Position numbers and translations under genes: made by a program
Assembly (NCBI GenBank): GCA_011087605.1
Contig: JAALLE010000033.1
Span: 1 to 40,244 of the forward strand
Direction: 5' to 3'
DNA: 40,244 nucleotides
Source: Hyphomicrobiales bacterium
GTDB taxonomy: Bacteria; Pseudomonadota; Alphaproteobacteria; Rhizobiales; Rhizobiaceae
In this document: positions 7,435 to 16,356 of the stretch, piece by piece
Layout of the letters: each line of letters begins with the position of its first letter
Position numbering within the stretch: position 1 is the first letter of the stretch
The notes under the pieces: generated by a model
The model's database searches: none
Seen by the model: the letters and a program-made list of their open reading frames with translations, nothing else
Told to the model about the DNA's origin: nothing

Positions 7435-8625
7435 TTATTTATAGGGGTCGGCTGCATCCCGAAGCCCGTCGCCAAGGAAATTGAAAGCGATGATGACAAA
7501 TATGACCGGCACCACCGGCAGCATCAGCCAGGGAAAGATCGCCACAACATTGATTGATTGCGCTTCGTTCAGCAGGACACCCCAGGATGTGATCGGCTCT
7601 CGCAGACCCAGGCCGAGGAAGGAGAGGGCCGTTTCCCCCAGTATCATCGTTGGTATGGTAATCGTTGCTGAGGCAATCAAATGGCTCATGAAGCCCGGGA
7701 TCAGGTGACGTCCGATAATGCGCGACGGTTTCGCTCCTATCAGCCTGGCGGCCAGCACATAATCTTCCTCGCGCAAGGACAGCAGTTTTGATCGCACCGC
7801 TCGCGCCAGTCCCGTCCAGTCAAGCAGACCAAGGATCACCGTGATGCCAAAGTAGATCAGTATCGGGCTCCACGAAGGCGGCATGATTGCTGACAGGGTG
7901 AGCCAAAGCGGGATCGTGGGAATCGATTGCAACACCTCGATCACCCGCTGCACGATCATATCAACCCAGCCACCATAATAGCCCGCCGCACCACCAATAA
8001 TGATGCCAAGCAGGAAGGAGACAGAAATGCCGATCAGACCGATGGTCAGTGATATTCGCGCGCCTTGCAATATTCGAGACAGCATGTCCCGGCCCAGACG
8101 GTCTGTGCCCAAAACATAAAACGGCTTGCCTTTGGGAGCGCAGACAAGGTGGTTATCTGCCGCTATCAACCCAAACCAATGGTATTTTTCACCGCTGCAG
8201 AAGAACGAGAGCTTGACCGGTTTTTTGTCGTTGACTGTATATTCCCGCTGCATGGTTTCCAGATTGAGCTTGCGCTTCAGATCATAAACAAACGGGCCAA
8301 TCAGCTCACCCTTGTGGAACAGATGAACAGCTTGTGGCGGTACATAGATGTGTTTGCTGTGGCGGGTTTGATAATTCCACGGTGACAGGAACTCGCTGAC
8401 CAGCACGCTGGAATAGAGCAGCAGCAAAAAAATACCCGACCAGACAGCTACCCGGTGGCGTTTGAACTTCCACCACATCAATGTCAGCTGGGAAGCAAAA
8501 TAGATCTTTTCCTGTTCCGGCGTGAGTTTTTCAACCGATCGCAGGTCAAATGGCGCATCGGATACGAAATGCGGCAGGTCTTTCGTACCTTCCGGCGGCA
8601 GGCTGTTTTGCGGGCTGTTGCTCAC
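7435..8625 (-). CDS. ABC transporter permease, DppC/OppC/YejE type
   Basis: 396 residues. After a long cytoplasmic N-terminus (about 55 residues) comes a first membrane helix (VAVWSGIFLLLLYSSVLVSEFL), then a periplasmic insert of roughly 90 residues that is not found in the short DppC proteins but occurs in long YejE-like relatives. The insert includes a Cys pair (FFCSGEKYHW and HLVCAPKGKP) that could form a disulfide. The permease core starts with LGTDRLGRDMLSRIL and includes the EAA loop around EEDYVLAARLIGAKPSRIIGRH, which contacts the ATPase. The start overlaps the preceding permease stop by 4 bases (ATGA), so the two are translationally coupled. Last gene of the importer operon. Confidence 0.92.
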   Translation of the reverse strand: MSNSPQNSLPPEGTKDLPHFVSDAPFDLRSVEKLTPEQEKIYFASQLTLMWWKFKRHRVAVWSGIFLLLLYSSVLVSEFLSPWNYQTRHSKHIYVPPQAVHLFHKGELIGPFVYDLKRKLNLETMQREYTVNDKKPVKLSFFCSGEKYHWFGLIAADNHLVCAPKGKPFYVLGTDRLGRDMLSRILQGARISLTIGLIGISVSFLLGIIIGGAAGYYGGWVDMIVQRVIEVLQSIPTIPLWLTLSAIMPPSWSPILIYFGITVILGLLDWTGLARAVRSKLLSLREEDYVLAARLIGAKPSRIIGRHLIPGFMSHLIASATITIPTMILGETALSFLGLGLREPITSWGVLLNEAQSINVVAIFPWLMLPVVPVIFVIIAFNFLGDGLRDAADPYK

Positions 8626-9620
8626 CGTTCCGCCCCCCCGGCAAGACGAATGCGTGGGTCGAGGAAACCCAAGGCGATGTCGGATACCAGAACACCAATG
8701 ACGGTTAGCGTTGCCAGGAACATCAGGAACGATCCGGCCAGATACATGTCCTGGCTTTGCAGCGCGGCAATCAACAACGGACCAGTCGTTTGCAACGACA
8801 GCACGATGGCGACAATTTCAGCACCAGAAATAATGGTTGGCAGGAGCGAACCGATATCGGCAACAAAGAAGTTCAGCGACATGCGCAGTGGGTATTTGAC
8901 CAAAGCCTTGAACGGCGGAACACCTTTGGCGCGTGCCGTCACGACATATTGCTTTTGCAGCTCATCAAGCAGATTGGCCCTGATTCGCCGGATCATCGCG
9001 GCAGTACCGGAAGTTCCAATAACGATTGTTGGCACGATCAGGTGTTCCAGAATGGACTTGAATTTGCCCCAGCTCATTGGCTGGTCGATATATTCTGCGT
9101 CCATCAGCCCGCCGATGGAGACGCCAAACAAGGTTTGTGCGAAATACATCATCACCAGGGCGAGCAAGAAATTCGGCGTCGCCAGACCCAACAGTCCAAA
9201 AAACGTCAGGCCGTAATCTCCCCAGCTATATTGGTGGGTCGCGGAGTAGATGCCGATTGGAAAGGCGATGACCCAGGTCAGTATGATCGTCGCCATTGAA
9301 ACCATAATGGTCAGCCACAAGCGGTTGCCAACGACTTCGGAAACCGGGCGCTGGTATTCGAACGAATAGCCAAAATCACCGGTGACGAAATTGCCGATCC
9401 ATAGCAAATACCTCTGAATCATCGGCTTATCGAGACCATATTCCTCACGCAGATATTGGGCCCGCTCCAGATCAACGCTTTCACCCGAGGCAATCAACTC
9501 GCCAATATAGGTTTCCACATAGTCGCCGGGCGGTAGCTGGATGATCGTAAAGATGACAATACTGGCCAGCAGCAGTGTCGGGATCATCGCCCCGATGCGT
9601 GTAATTATATAGCGGAACAT
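8622..9620 (-). CDS. ABC transporter permease, DppB/OppB/YejB type
   Basis: 332 residues with six expected membrane segments. The N-terminus MFRYIITRIGAMIPTLLLASI is the standard first helix of DppB proteins. The binding-protein-dependent permease signature lies around ELQKQYVVTARAKGVPPFKAL (about residues 225-245) and gives the EAA loop. A periplasmic stretch after the first helix (GDYVETYIGELIASG...) is typical. The gene follows the solute-binding protein after 15 bases and overlaps the next permease by 4 bases. It forms the inner-membrane channel with the DppC-type partner. Confidence 0.93.
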   Translation of the reverse strand: MFRYIITRIGAMIPTLLLASIVIFTIIQLPPGDYVETYIGELIASGESVDLERAQYLREEYGLDKPMIQRYLLWIGNFVTGDFGYSFEYQRPVSEVVGNRLWLTIMVSMATIILTWVIAFPIGIYSATHQYSWGDYGLTFFGLLGLATPNFLLALVMMYFAQTLFGVSIGGLMDAEYIDQPMSWGKFKSILEHLIVPTIVIGTSGTAAMIRRIRANLLDELQKQYVVTARAKGVPPFKALVKYPLRMSLNFFVADIGSLLPTIISGAEIVAIVLSLQTTGPLLIAALQSQDMYLAGSFLMFLATLTVIGVLVSDIALGFLDPRIRLAGGAER

Positions 9621-9635
9621 GGCTCCATTGTGATC

Positions 9636-11483
9636 CTATTCCTCGAGCCAGAATGTATCAGGCAGATATTGTCCGAAATACAGGGTCGGTTCAAATGCCC
9701 AGATACCTTCTTCAGGAAGATTGCGCAATTTCTTGCTGACAACAATGGGTTGCAAGCCTCCAGAAACGATGCCGATTGTGAAGACCTGGTCGGTAAAGAT
9801 CGACAGCATTTCGTCCCAGATGGCCGATTGCTGCTCATAATTGGCGGCATCGCGCCAGTTTTGATACAGCTCGCTCAACCGGGCAACTTCAGGCAGCGTT
9901 GGCTTTTCGCCTGATGCGCCTTTCGAAAAGTAATAATTGCCCCATGTTGGCCATTGCGCCTGGATCGGAGAAGCCGGAGCCAGTTCTTCCGGATTCATTT
10001 CCGGCGTCGCCAGGCCGCGATTGAGGCCCTGCCATGTGGACATCACGGTTTCACCATTGCTCACTCGTCCACGCAGAATATCGCGCTGCGATGGCTTGAC
10101 GAACAGCTTAACACCAATGTCTTTCCAGTGATCGGTGATCAGTTGCAGAATATCGGTTTCCTGACTTTGCTCACCGGCGGTTTCAACAATGATCTCAAAT
10201 GGCCGTCCGTCCGGCAAAAGCCGCACACCATCGTCATTCTTCTTGTCCAGACCCGCTTCATCAAGCAATTGGTTTGCCTGATCGACGTCGTATTCGATCC
10301 ATGCTTCGGCATATTCATCCTTGAACAACGGGCTTGACGGCAGCACCGAGTTTGAGGCTTCCCGACCGAGGCCGAAGAATATAGCTTCGTTTATCTCGCC
10401 ACGATCCATGCCCATGGAAAGCGCACGGCGTACGCGTACATCGTGAAATGCTTTGCGGAAACCTTCATCCTTGGTGTTGAGGTTTGGCAGCAGGGTCATT
10501 TCCGATCCCCGACCCGATGGCCACAACAGAACATTATAATTGCCGTCTTCGGCGCCTTGCTTCAGGAAGGAATAGTTGTCGAAACGCACATAGCGTGCCT
10601 GCAGATCGCTTTCCCCGGTTCCGGCCTTTGCCGCAATGATCGAAGATGATGCCAGGTTCAAAATCACCTCATCCAGATACGGTAGTTGCGTCCCATCGGG
10701 ATCGACCCGGTGATAGTTGGGATTGCGTTTGAAGATGATCCGCTCAGATGGCAGTTTGGTCGTGTTCATCCAGGCCTGCAGCGTCGGCATGTCCGGGTTT
10801 TCAGGCCGGTACTGGCGGCCAAATCTCTTGTGCAGTGATGACCAGTTTTGCACCTGTTCGGATTCCACCAGCTCTGCCAGTTTACCCGCATCGCCATATT
10901 TTTCATGGAACTGTTTCAGATAATGGGCGGGCATATAGATATACATCGGGCGGGCGCCGGCCAATGCTGTCATGAACAATGGATTTACGTTGTTCCACGA
11001 GTAGTGAATTGTGTGGCTGTCAATAATTTCAACCTTCGGCATTTCGCCTCCAACCAGCAATTCGCGTGGCGGGCCGCCTTTGAACAAAGCCTCATTTTGA
11101 GCAACATCTTCCCACCAGTAGCGAAAGTCTTCCGTGGTGAATGGTTGTCCGTCGGACCATTGGTGTCCCTTGCGCAGATGCAGCGTGAACGACTTGTTGT
11201 CGACATTGTCGACTGCCTTGAGAATATCGGGCTTCAGCTGGAATGTTTCGTCATAGGCGACAAGACGGGCACCGGAATAGACGGTCATCCACCGCACATC
11301 CTTGGGCTTCGACATCAGCATTTTGATGGAGCCCCCGCGTTTGCCCATTTCTTTTTCGAGATTGTCGAAATTCAAAACCCTGGGCTCGTCAGGAGCACCG
11401 GCAAAAGCACTGCCTGTCATAAACAGCAGGGCAGCGCTGGTAGAGATCATCTTCCTGATAGTGTTTGTCATTGGCTTACTCAA
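9636..11483 (-). CDS. ABC transporter solute-binding protein, peptide/family 5 (SBP_bac_5)
   Basis: 615 residues, long for the family. A Sec signal peptide is present (positive MTNTIRKMI, hydrophobic STSAALLFMTGS, cleavage likely after AFA), so the mature protein is periplasmic. Family 5 landmarks include LHLRKGHQWSDGQPFTTEDFRYWWED (residues about 102-127, split here by function: the WSDGxPFTxxD core) and the later DVRVRRALSMGMDRGEI. Proteins of this class bind peptides, nickel complexes, sugars or other oligomers. This long type pairs with long permeases and fused ATPases as in Yej systems, but the ligand cannot be read from sequence. ATG overlaps the ATPase stop by 4 bases (ATGA); Met5 is an alternative start. 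Confidence 0.92.
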   Translation of the reverse strand: MSKPMTNTIRKMISTSAALLFMTGSAFAGAPDEPRVLNFDNLEKEMGKRGGSIKMLMSKPKDVRWMTVYSGARLVAYDETFQLKPDILKAVDNVDNKSFTLHLRKGHQWSDGQPFTTEDFRYWWEDVAQNEALFKGGPPRELLVGGEMPKVEIIDSHTIHYSWNNVNPLFMTALAGARPMYIYMPAHYLKQFHEKYGDAGKLAELVESEQVQNWSSLHKRFGRQYRPENPDMPTLQAWMNTTKLPSERIIFKRNPNYHRVDPDGTQLPYLDEVILNLASSSIIAAKAGTGESDLQARYVRFDNYSFLKQGAEDGNYNVLLWPSGRGSEMTLLPNLNTKDEGFRKAFHDVRVRRALSMGMDRGEINEAIFFGLGREASNSVLPSSPLFKDEYAEAWIEYDVDQANQLLDEAGLDKKNDDGVRLLPDGRPFEIIVETAGEQSQETDILQLITDHWKDIGVKLFVKPSQRDILRGRVSNGETVMSTWQGLNRGLATPEMNPEELAPASPIQAQWPTWGNYYFSKGASGEKPTLPEVARLSELYQNWRDAANYEQQSAIWDEMLSIFTDQVFTIGIVSGGLQPIVVSKKLRNLPEEGIWAFEPTLYFGQYLPDTFWLEE

Positions 11484-13399
11484 CTTGCTTTTGAAATGGT
11501 TGCGGGATCAGAACCGATTATTGCGCGGACCTGATGGTTTTCGGAAATGGTGATCATTTCCATGTCAGACCCGTCAGTCTGGCTGGAAAAGGGAAAGCTC
11601 CAGTCGCGGCCTTCTGCCGCCATATCACGATTGATGCGGTCAAAGTCCAATGGGTGATCAAGATCTGCGTGAGGAACCACGTCCAACAGGGCTTTGGTGT
11701 AAGGATGAATTGGGTTTTCAAACAATTCTTCACGATTTGCCATTTCTACAAGCTGTCCTTTGAACATGACGCCGATCCGGTCGGCGATATAGCGGACGAC
11801 CGCCAGATTGTGAGAAATGAAAATATAGGTGAGACCCAGTTCTTCCTGCAATTGTTTTAACAGATTAAGCACCTGCGCCTGTACAGAAACGTCGAGCGCG
11901 GAGACCGGTTCATCGCAGACCAGCAGTTCCGGTCGCAAGGCCAAGGCGCGGGCGATGCCGATACGCTGCCTTTGACCACCGGAAAAGGAATGCGGGTAAC
12001 GGCCAAGGAATGTTGGCTGCAACCCGACAAGGCGCATCAGTTCGGCAGCATAAGCAGCCTGCTCTTTCTTCGATCCCATGGAATGAACTTCCATCGGCTC
12101 TTTCAAGATGTTCAATACGGTGGATCGGGGTGACAACGAAGAAAACGGATCCTGAAACACCATCTGGATCTTGCGGCGAAATGCTTTGACGCCCGCGTTG
12201 TTCAACCCCAATAGATCGATGGAAGACTGATCGTCACCGTCGCCTTCCAGCCATTCGACCGACCCGCCACTGGCCGACAGTGCACGCACAATCAGTTTCA
12301 AGGTCGTGGTTTTGCCGCACCCGGATTCTCCCACCAGCCCAAAACACTCGCCGCGGCGCACATCAAATGTCACGTCGTCGACGGCTTTAAGCACATTGGC
12401 GGTTCCACCAAACCAACCGGTGCTCTTTTTGGTGGTGAATTCCTTTCGCAGCCCGCGCACTTTCAGCAGGACTTCATCTACATGGGTCTTGCGCTCGGTG
12501 ATCTCGCCAATCATCGACGCGGGAATTTCGTGATCGATATCGCGCAGGCTCTGCAGCTTTTCATCATAGCCCATGCTCAGATCAGGTACCGCGTGCAGCA
12601 GGGCCTTCAGATATTGATGCTGTGGGTTTTTGAATATGGCTTCGCGAGGCCCGGCCTCCATAATCTGCCCGTGATACATCACCACAACTTCGTCAGCCAT
12701 GTTGGCCACAACACCGAGGTCATGGGTGATCAACAACACCGCCATGCCAAGCTTTAGCTGAAGTTCTTTCAGCAGGCTCAAGATCTTGGCCTGCATCGAT
12801 ACGTCGAGAGCCGTGGTCGGTTCATCTGCTATCAGTAAGGCTGGGTGGCAGATCAAGGCCATGGCGATCATCGCACGCTGCCTCAGTCCCCCCGACAATT
12901 CCATCGGATACATCGACCATGCAGCCTCGGGGTTTGGAAATCCGACCAGATCCAGCATCTGCACAACGGTTGTTTGAACTTCGTTTCTGGCGATGTCGCG
13001 ATGCAGTTCAAGTGCTTCGCCGATCTGATTGCCGATTGTGTGGAGCGGTGACAGGGACGTCATCGGTTCCTGAAAAATGATCGAAATTTTGCCGCCGCGC
13101 AGCGCAATGCGTTCAGCGGAATCGTCTTTCAGGCCGGCCAGATCGAGTGGTTGGTCACTGGCATTTTCGCGGTACCAGATATTGCCTGCCGTAATGCGGG
13201 CCACATTGGGGAGAATTCCCAGAATGGCCTGCGACAAGATGGATTTTCCGGAGCCAGATTCTCCGACCAGCGCAACAGTCTTGCCCGCTGGAATACGAAA
13301 GGAGGCGCCACGGATAACTTCAATATCCGCACCCTTCAGGTCGATCGCCAAATGAAGGTCGTCAACGCGAATTATGTCGTGAGAATAATCTCTCGACAC
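11480..13399 (-). CDS. Fused double-ATPase of peptide-type ABC importer (YejF-like, DppD-DppF fusion)
   Basis: Two ATP-binding cassettes in one chain. The first has Walker A GESGSGKS, signature LSGGLRQRAMIA and Walker B LLIADEPTTALD. The second has GESGCGKT, FSGGQRQRIGIA and LLVCDEPVSALD. Both carry the C-terminal peptide-transporter extension (HPYTKALLDVVP in the second). The frame is open to 13519, but the first 40 residues (Thr/Ala/Gly-rich, before the conserved IIRVDDLHLAID) look non-conserved. I chose the GTG at 13399, preceded by a purine-rich AAGGAGGA that is very close, with GGGGGAG further up; the start is uncertain. First gene of a four-gene operon (ATPase, binding protein, two permeases) with coupled stops and starts. 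Confidence 0.9.
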   Translation of the reverse strand: MSRDYSHDIIRVDDLHLAIDLKGADIEVIRGASFRIPAGKTVALVGESGSGKSILSQAILGILPNVARITAGNIWYRENASDQPLDLAGLKDDSAERIALRGGKISIIFQEPMTSLSPLHTIGNQIGEALELHRDIARNEVQTTVVQMLDLVGFPNPEAAWSMYPMELSGGLRQRAMIAMALICHPALLIADEPTTALDVSMQAKILSLLKELQLKLGMAVLLITHDLGVVANMADEVVVMYHGQIMEAGPREAIFKNPQHQYLKALLHAVPDLSMGYDEKLQSLRDIDHEIPASMIGEITERKTHVDEVLLKVRGLRKEFTTKKSTGWFGGTANVLKAVDDVTFDVRRGECFGLVGESGCGKTTTLKLIVRALSASGGSVEWLEGDGDDQSSIDLLGLNNAGVKAFRRKIQMVFQDPFSSLSPRSTVLNILKEPMEVHSMGSKKEQAAYAAELMRLVGLQPTFLGRYPHSFSGGQRQRIGIARALALRPELLVCDEPVSALDVSVQAQVLNLLKQLQEELGLTYIFISHNLAVVRYIADRIGVMFKGQLVEMANREELFENPIHPYTKALLDVVPHADLDHPLDFDRINRDMAAEGRDWSFPFSSQTDGSDMEMITISENHQVRAIIGSDPATISKAS

Positions 13400-13552
13400 T
13401 CCTCCTTGTTGCTCCCCCTCATTGGTCTTGTTTGCAGATGCGCTTGCTTGCGCCAAGACTGTTACCCTTGTTCTCTCCCGTACCGGTTTTCCCGGTTTAT
13501 TGGAAATAGTCTGGCACACTTGAACGCGGTCGTTAAGCGCAGAAAGGCATTT

Positions 13553-14155
13553 CTAGTCCTGTCTGTGCAATTTTACACCATTCCAACACCAAATTGACAC
13601 ATGAGGCGTCTCAACACTGGTCGCTGCCTGCTTTCCGAAGTCCGTTAAGAGGTGGAAAATAATGCGCAAAACAACGCAATGGGTGATCAAAACGCTGTTG
13701 GGTGAAAGCTCGCGAAGGCCATTTTCAATTTCATCGGATCGCTCGGCCATCGATTCACCACCTTGCGGCTTGAAAAGCCATCGATCCAGTTTGCGCGACT
13801 TGCGCTCTTCGTAATAGCGCTCCTTGACCTGGATGCTGGTCAATCCCTCCCATCTACCAGCCGACAATTCACGAAATACCGGGTTGATCGTGACCGGTGG
13901 GTGAGGATCAAAACAGCTGGAGATGATTTCGCTCGTTTGCCGGGCCCGCTTGAGCGGCGATGACACCAACTGCAATTGGGACAATTCAACCTGATCAGCC
14001 TGCAACCGAGCAGCGAGTAGTTTGCCATTGCGCTGGGCTTCGTGCTTTCCCAATTCAGAAAGGCTGGTATCGGTGCTTCCCTGATAGCGCGCCAGGGCAT
14101 TCCAGTCGGTTTGCCCGTGACGCACAAAATACAGGGGATGGGCGATGTCTATCAT
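13553..14155 (-). CDS. Histidine phosphatase family protein (phosphoglycerate mutase-like)
   Basis: 200 residues from the ATG at 14155 (an ATG at 14185 would add ten). The catalytic motif RHGQTDWN with its phospho-accepting His is near residue 11, followed by QGSTDTSLSELGKHEA, the second basic signature SSPLKRARQTSEII, FRELSAGRWEG with its catalytic Glu, and a closing LITHCVVLRIIFHLL with the second catalytic His. This pattern fits small broad-range phosphatases such as GpmB or CobC relatives; the substrate cannot be assigned. It lies 146 bases downstream of the cyclase gene on the same strand, and 33 bases or more upstream of the ABC operon. Confidence 0.88.
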   Translation of the reverse strand: MIDIAHPLYFVRHGQTDWNALARYQGSTDTSLSELGKHEAQRNGKLLAARLQADQVELSQLQLVSSPLKRARQTSEIISSCFDPHPPVTINPVFRELSAGRWEGLTSIQVKERYYEERKSRKLDRWLFKPQGGESMAERSDEIENGLRELSPNSVLITHCVVLRIIFHLLTDFGKQAATSVETPHVSIWCWNGVKLHRQD

Positions 14156-14301
14156 ATTGAGCGTTCGTTCCAACGGTTGAACCATTGCAACAGGCTAGAG
14201 CGCAGTTCGCGGATCGGTGCAAGCCTCAAATTCGTTTTACCGATTGTCGCACCCCAATGCAGGGATGCCGATCCTGACAGGATCATATCATCCGCCAACA
14301 C

Positions 14302-16131
14302 CTATTTTGAGTGCAATTGCCAAACACCGGCCCAGTTTTGCGGCGGTCCATCACGGTCAATGGCGTCCAGACGGTAAAGATATGTCTGGCCAGCGCCATC
14401 CTCGGGATAGGCATCATGATAGGTTTGAAACGCAGTTCGCGCAGCGGCCCAATCACCGTTGTGAAACGCTGCAAGTGACGCCTCAAAATCATCCTTTTGA
14501 TCGAGTACGGATTGCTCAACATCTCCAAGTGGCCCCAAAGGTTCATAGATCGACACCGGTTCAGTTTTGCCAGTGACGATAATTTTGTCGATCTTTCGGA
14601 ACTCAAACCGGACTGATGCCATCTGATAGGTTCGTTCGCATACCAGCACATGGGTTCCATAATTCTTGTTGGCCCCTTCTAGTCGCGACCCCAGATTTAC
14701 CGTGTCGCCCATCACCGTGTAATTTTTGGTCGTATCCGAGCCTATCGACCCGACCAGGGCTTCACCGGTTGCAAGACCGATACGCATGCCGATTTGAGGA
14801 ATGTCCTTGCGAAGACCCATCAGCTCAGGCAGTTCAGCCTGCAATTGCTTGATCAGTTCAACATCTTTTAACGCAGCTTCAACTGCCAGGCTCGCCTGAT
14901 CCCCATCGGTACAAAACGGGGTGGTCCAGAATGCCATGATCGCATCACCGATATACTTGTCGATCAGACCATGATTGGCAGTAATCGGTTGCGACATCAT
15001 CGTCAGGTAGCGGTTGACCATCTTCACCAGACCGGCGGGTGTGAAGCGTTCTGAAATTCCGGTGAAATTGACCAGGTCAGAGAAGAATACCGAAACAACT
15101 TTCTTCTCGCCGTTGACCAATTCCATGTCGGGATCACCGATCAGACCCGATACAACACGGGGGTCAACATATTGGCCAAACTTGTCCTTGATTTCTTCGG
15201 TTTTGCGCAAACCTTCGACCATTGAATTGAAGCGGCGGGTCAAATCACCAATCTCATCAGAAGTATCGCTGCTGATGACACCGGTCAGATCACCGGATTC
15301 CACCTGCCCAGTTGCGGCCATCAGGTTTCTCAGCGGTTTCAACATGCCGCGAATAACAAACAGCGATACAACAAGCGCCAGCAGACCAGCCACGATGGTC
15401 AACCATACGCTCACCAACAGCGCCTGACGCTCGTGTTCTTCGGCAACAAGCGCTGAGCGTTCGGTGAACCGGGCTACCTTGAGCCATGTGGTCTTAACCG
15501 CCGATTGCAGTTCGCGATCTTCTTTTTCAATCAGCTCCTCCAACTCATGTTGGAGGGGGCTGTCCGTTTTCATCGCTTCAATCAAAATGGCTTGTTGTGC
15601 ATGCAGGTTTGAGTGCTGTAAATCGACGGTCTTGAGCAGCGGGATAATCGATAACAGGGTTTCCCGCCCCTGCGATGTCGCGACCCGCTCAACCGATTGT
15701 TCTACGAGCTTTTCAGCCTTCTTGATGGCAGCATCAACCTGTTGTTCACGCTTGATGAATTCGCCTTCTTCAATCTTGATTTTGGTTGTGAGAAGCGCGC
15801 GTTGTTCATTCAGATGCGCGATCTGCTGGTCCACCGTATTTCCCGAAACCGAGAGGTGTTCAGGCACAATGCCCGCGGCCAGCTCTTTCAATTCTTCATC
15901 AATCAGCTTGGCTTCAACAATGTGTTTTTCCGAACGTTCAACATCCAGTTCCTGTTCGACAATCTGGATGTCGATATCCGCCAACTGATCGGAAAGAGGG
16001 ATGAAAACTTCCGCCAGGCTTTTGATCTCCCGGGAGACGCCATAAAGCTTGTAAGTCGAATACAGGATCGTTGATCCCATGATCATGAATACCAAAATGG
16101 CGATGCCAAATATTTTTTGCGGTATTTTCAT
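14302..16131 (-). CDS. Membrane-bound class III adenylate cyclase with HAMP domain
   Basis: 609 residues. A first membrane helix (about 7-27), a helical, coiled-coil-rich periplasmic sensor (about 30-235, many Glu/Lys/Gln heptads), a second helix (about 240-262), a HAMP linker (about 258-311) and the cyclase domain (about 340-525). The two metal-binding Asp are visible in VFFSDLVNFTGIS (D352) and DKYIGDAIMAFW (D396). Lys392 in the latter and the Asp in MGDTVNLGSRLEG are the residues that specify ATP, so cAMP is the likely product. A C-terminal 80-residue extension (FHNGDWAAARTAFQTYHDAYP) looks like a TPR unit, common in this alphaproteobacterial subgroup. The signal sensed is unknown. A 7-bp inverted repeat lies about 40 bases upstream. 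Confidence 0.92.
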   Translation of the reverse strand: MKIPQKIFGIAILVFMIMGSTILYSTYKLYGVSREIKSLAEVFIPLSDQLADIDIQIVEQELDVERSEKHIVEAKLIDEELKELAAGIVPEHLSVSGNTVDQQIAHLNEQRALLTTKIKIEEGEFIKREQQVDAAIKKAEKLVEQSVERVATSQGRETLLSIIPLLKTVDLQHSNLHAQQAILIEAMKTDSPLQHELEELIEKEDRELQSAVKTTWLKVARFTERSALVAEEHERQALLVSVWLTIVAGLLALVVSLFVIRGMLKPLRNLMAATGQVESGDLTGVISSDTSDEIGDLTRRFNSMVEGLRKTEEIKDKFGQYVDPRVVSGLIGDPDMELVNGEKKVVSVFFSDLVNFTGISERFTPAGLVKMVNRYLTMMSQPITANHGLIDKYIGDAIMAFWTTPFCTDGDQASLAVEAALKDVELIKQLQAELPELMGLRKDIPQIGMRIGLATGEALVGSIGSDTTKNYTVMGDTVNLGSRLEGANKNYGTHVLVCERTYQMASVRFEFRKIDKIIVTGKTEPVSIYEPLGPLGDVEQSVLDQKDDFEASLAAFHNGDWAAARTAFQTYHDAYPEDGAGQTYLYRLDAIDRDGPPQNWAGVWQLHSK

Positions 16132-16169
16132 TTATGCAGTTGCCCGGCGAGTTGGATGTCTGGAAGTCA

Positions 16170-16199
16170 TGACACACAAGCGGCTGCCAATTTGTGTCA
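16170..16199. promoter_or_regulatory. Inverted repeat upstream of the adenylate cyclase gene
   Basis: TGACACA (16170-16176) and TGTGTCA (16193-16199) are perfect 7-bp arms separated by 16 bases, 39 bases before the cyclase ATG. On the minus strand one arm supplies a consensus TTGACA, but no good -10 follows at 16-18 bases. It could be an operator over an activator-dependent promoter. I cannot name a binding protein. Confidence 0.35.
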
Positions 16200-16282
16200 A
16201 TTTGCACGATACACTTTGGGATAATGGAGAACCAAATTGCAGACAATGTGAAGACGCTGGAATTTCAGTCAGTCGAAATGAT

Positions 16283-16331
16283 TTGGGCCGCCTCCAGATT
16301 TAGGCTTATGCTAAACCCGGAGACGGCCCAA
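16283..16331 (-). terminator. Long hairpin downstream of ahcY, probable terminator
   Basis: Arms of 21 bases (16283-16303 and 16311-16331) match at 18 positions around a 7-base loop; the outer part TTGGGCCG is perfect. It begins 25 bases after the ahcY stop. There is no long T-run on either side (minus strand continues AATCATTTC), so it may act as a weak or RNA-stabilising terminator. Confidence 0.6.
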
Positions 16332-16356
16332 TAAAACGGGAGCTGCTGTGATTGAA

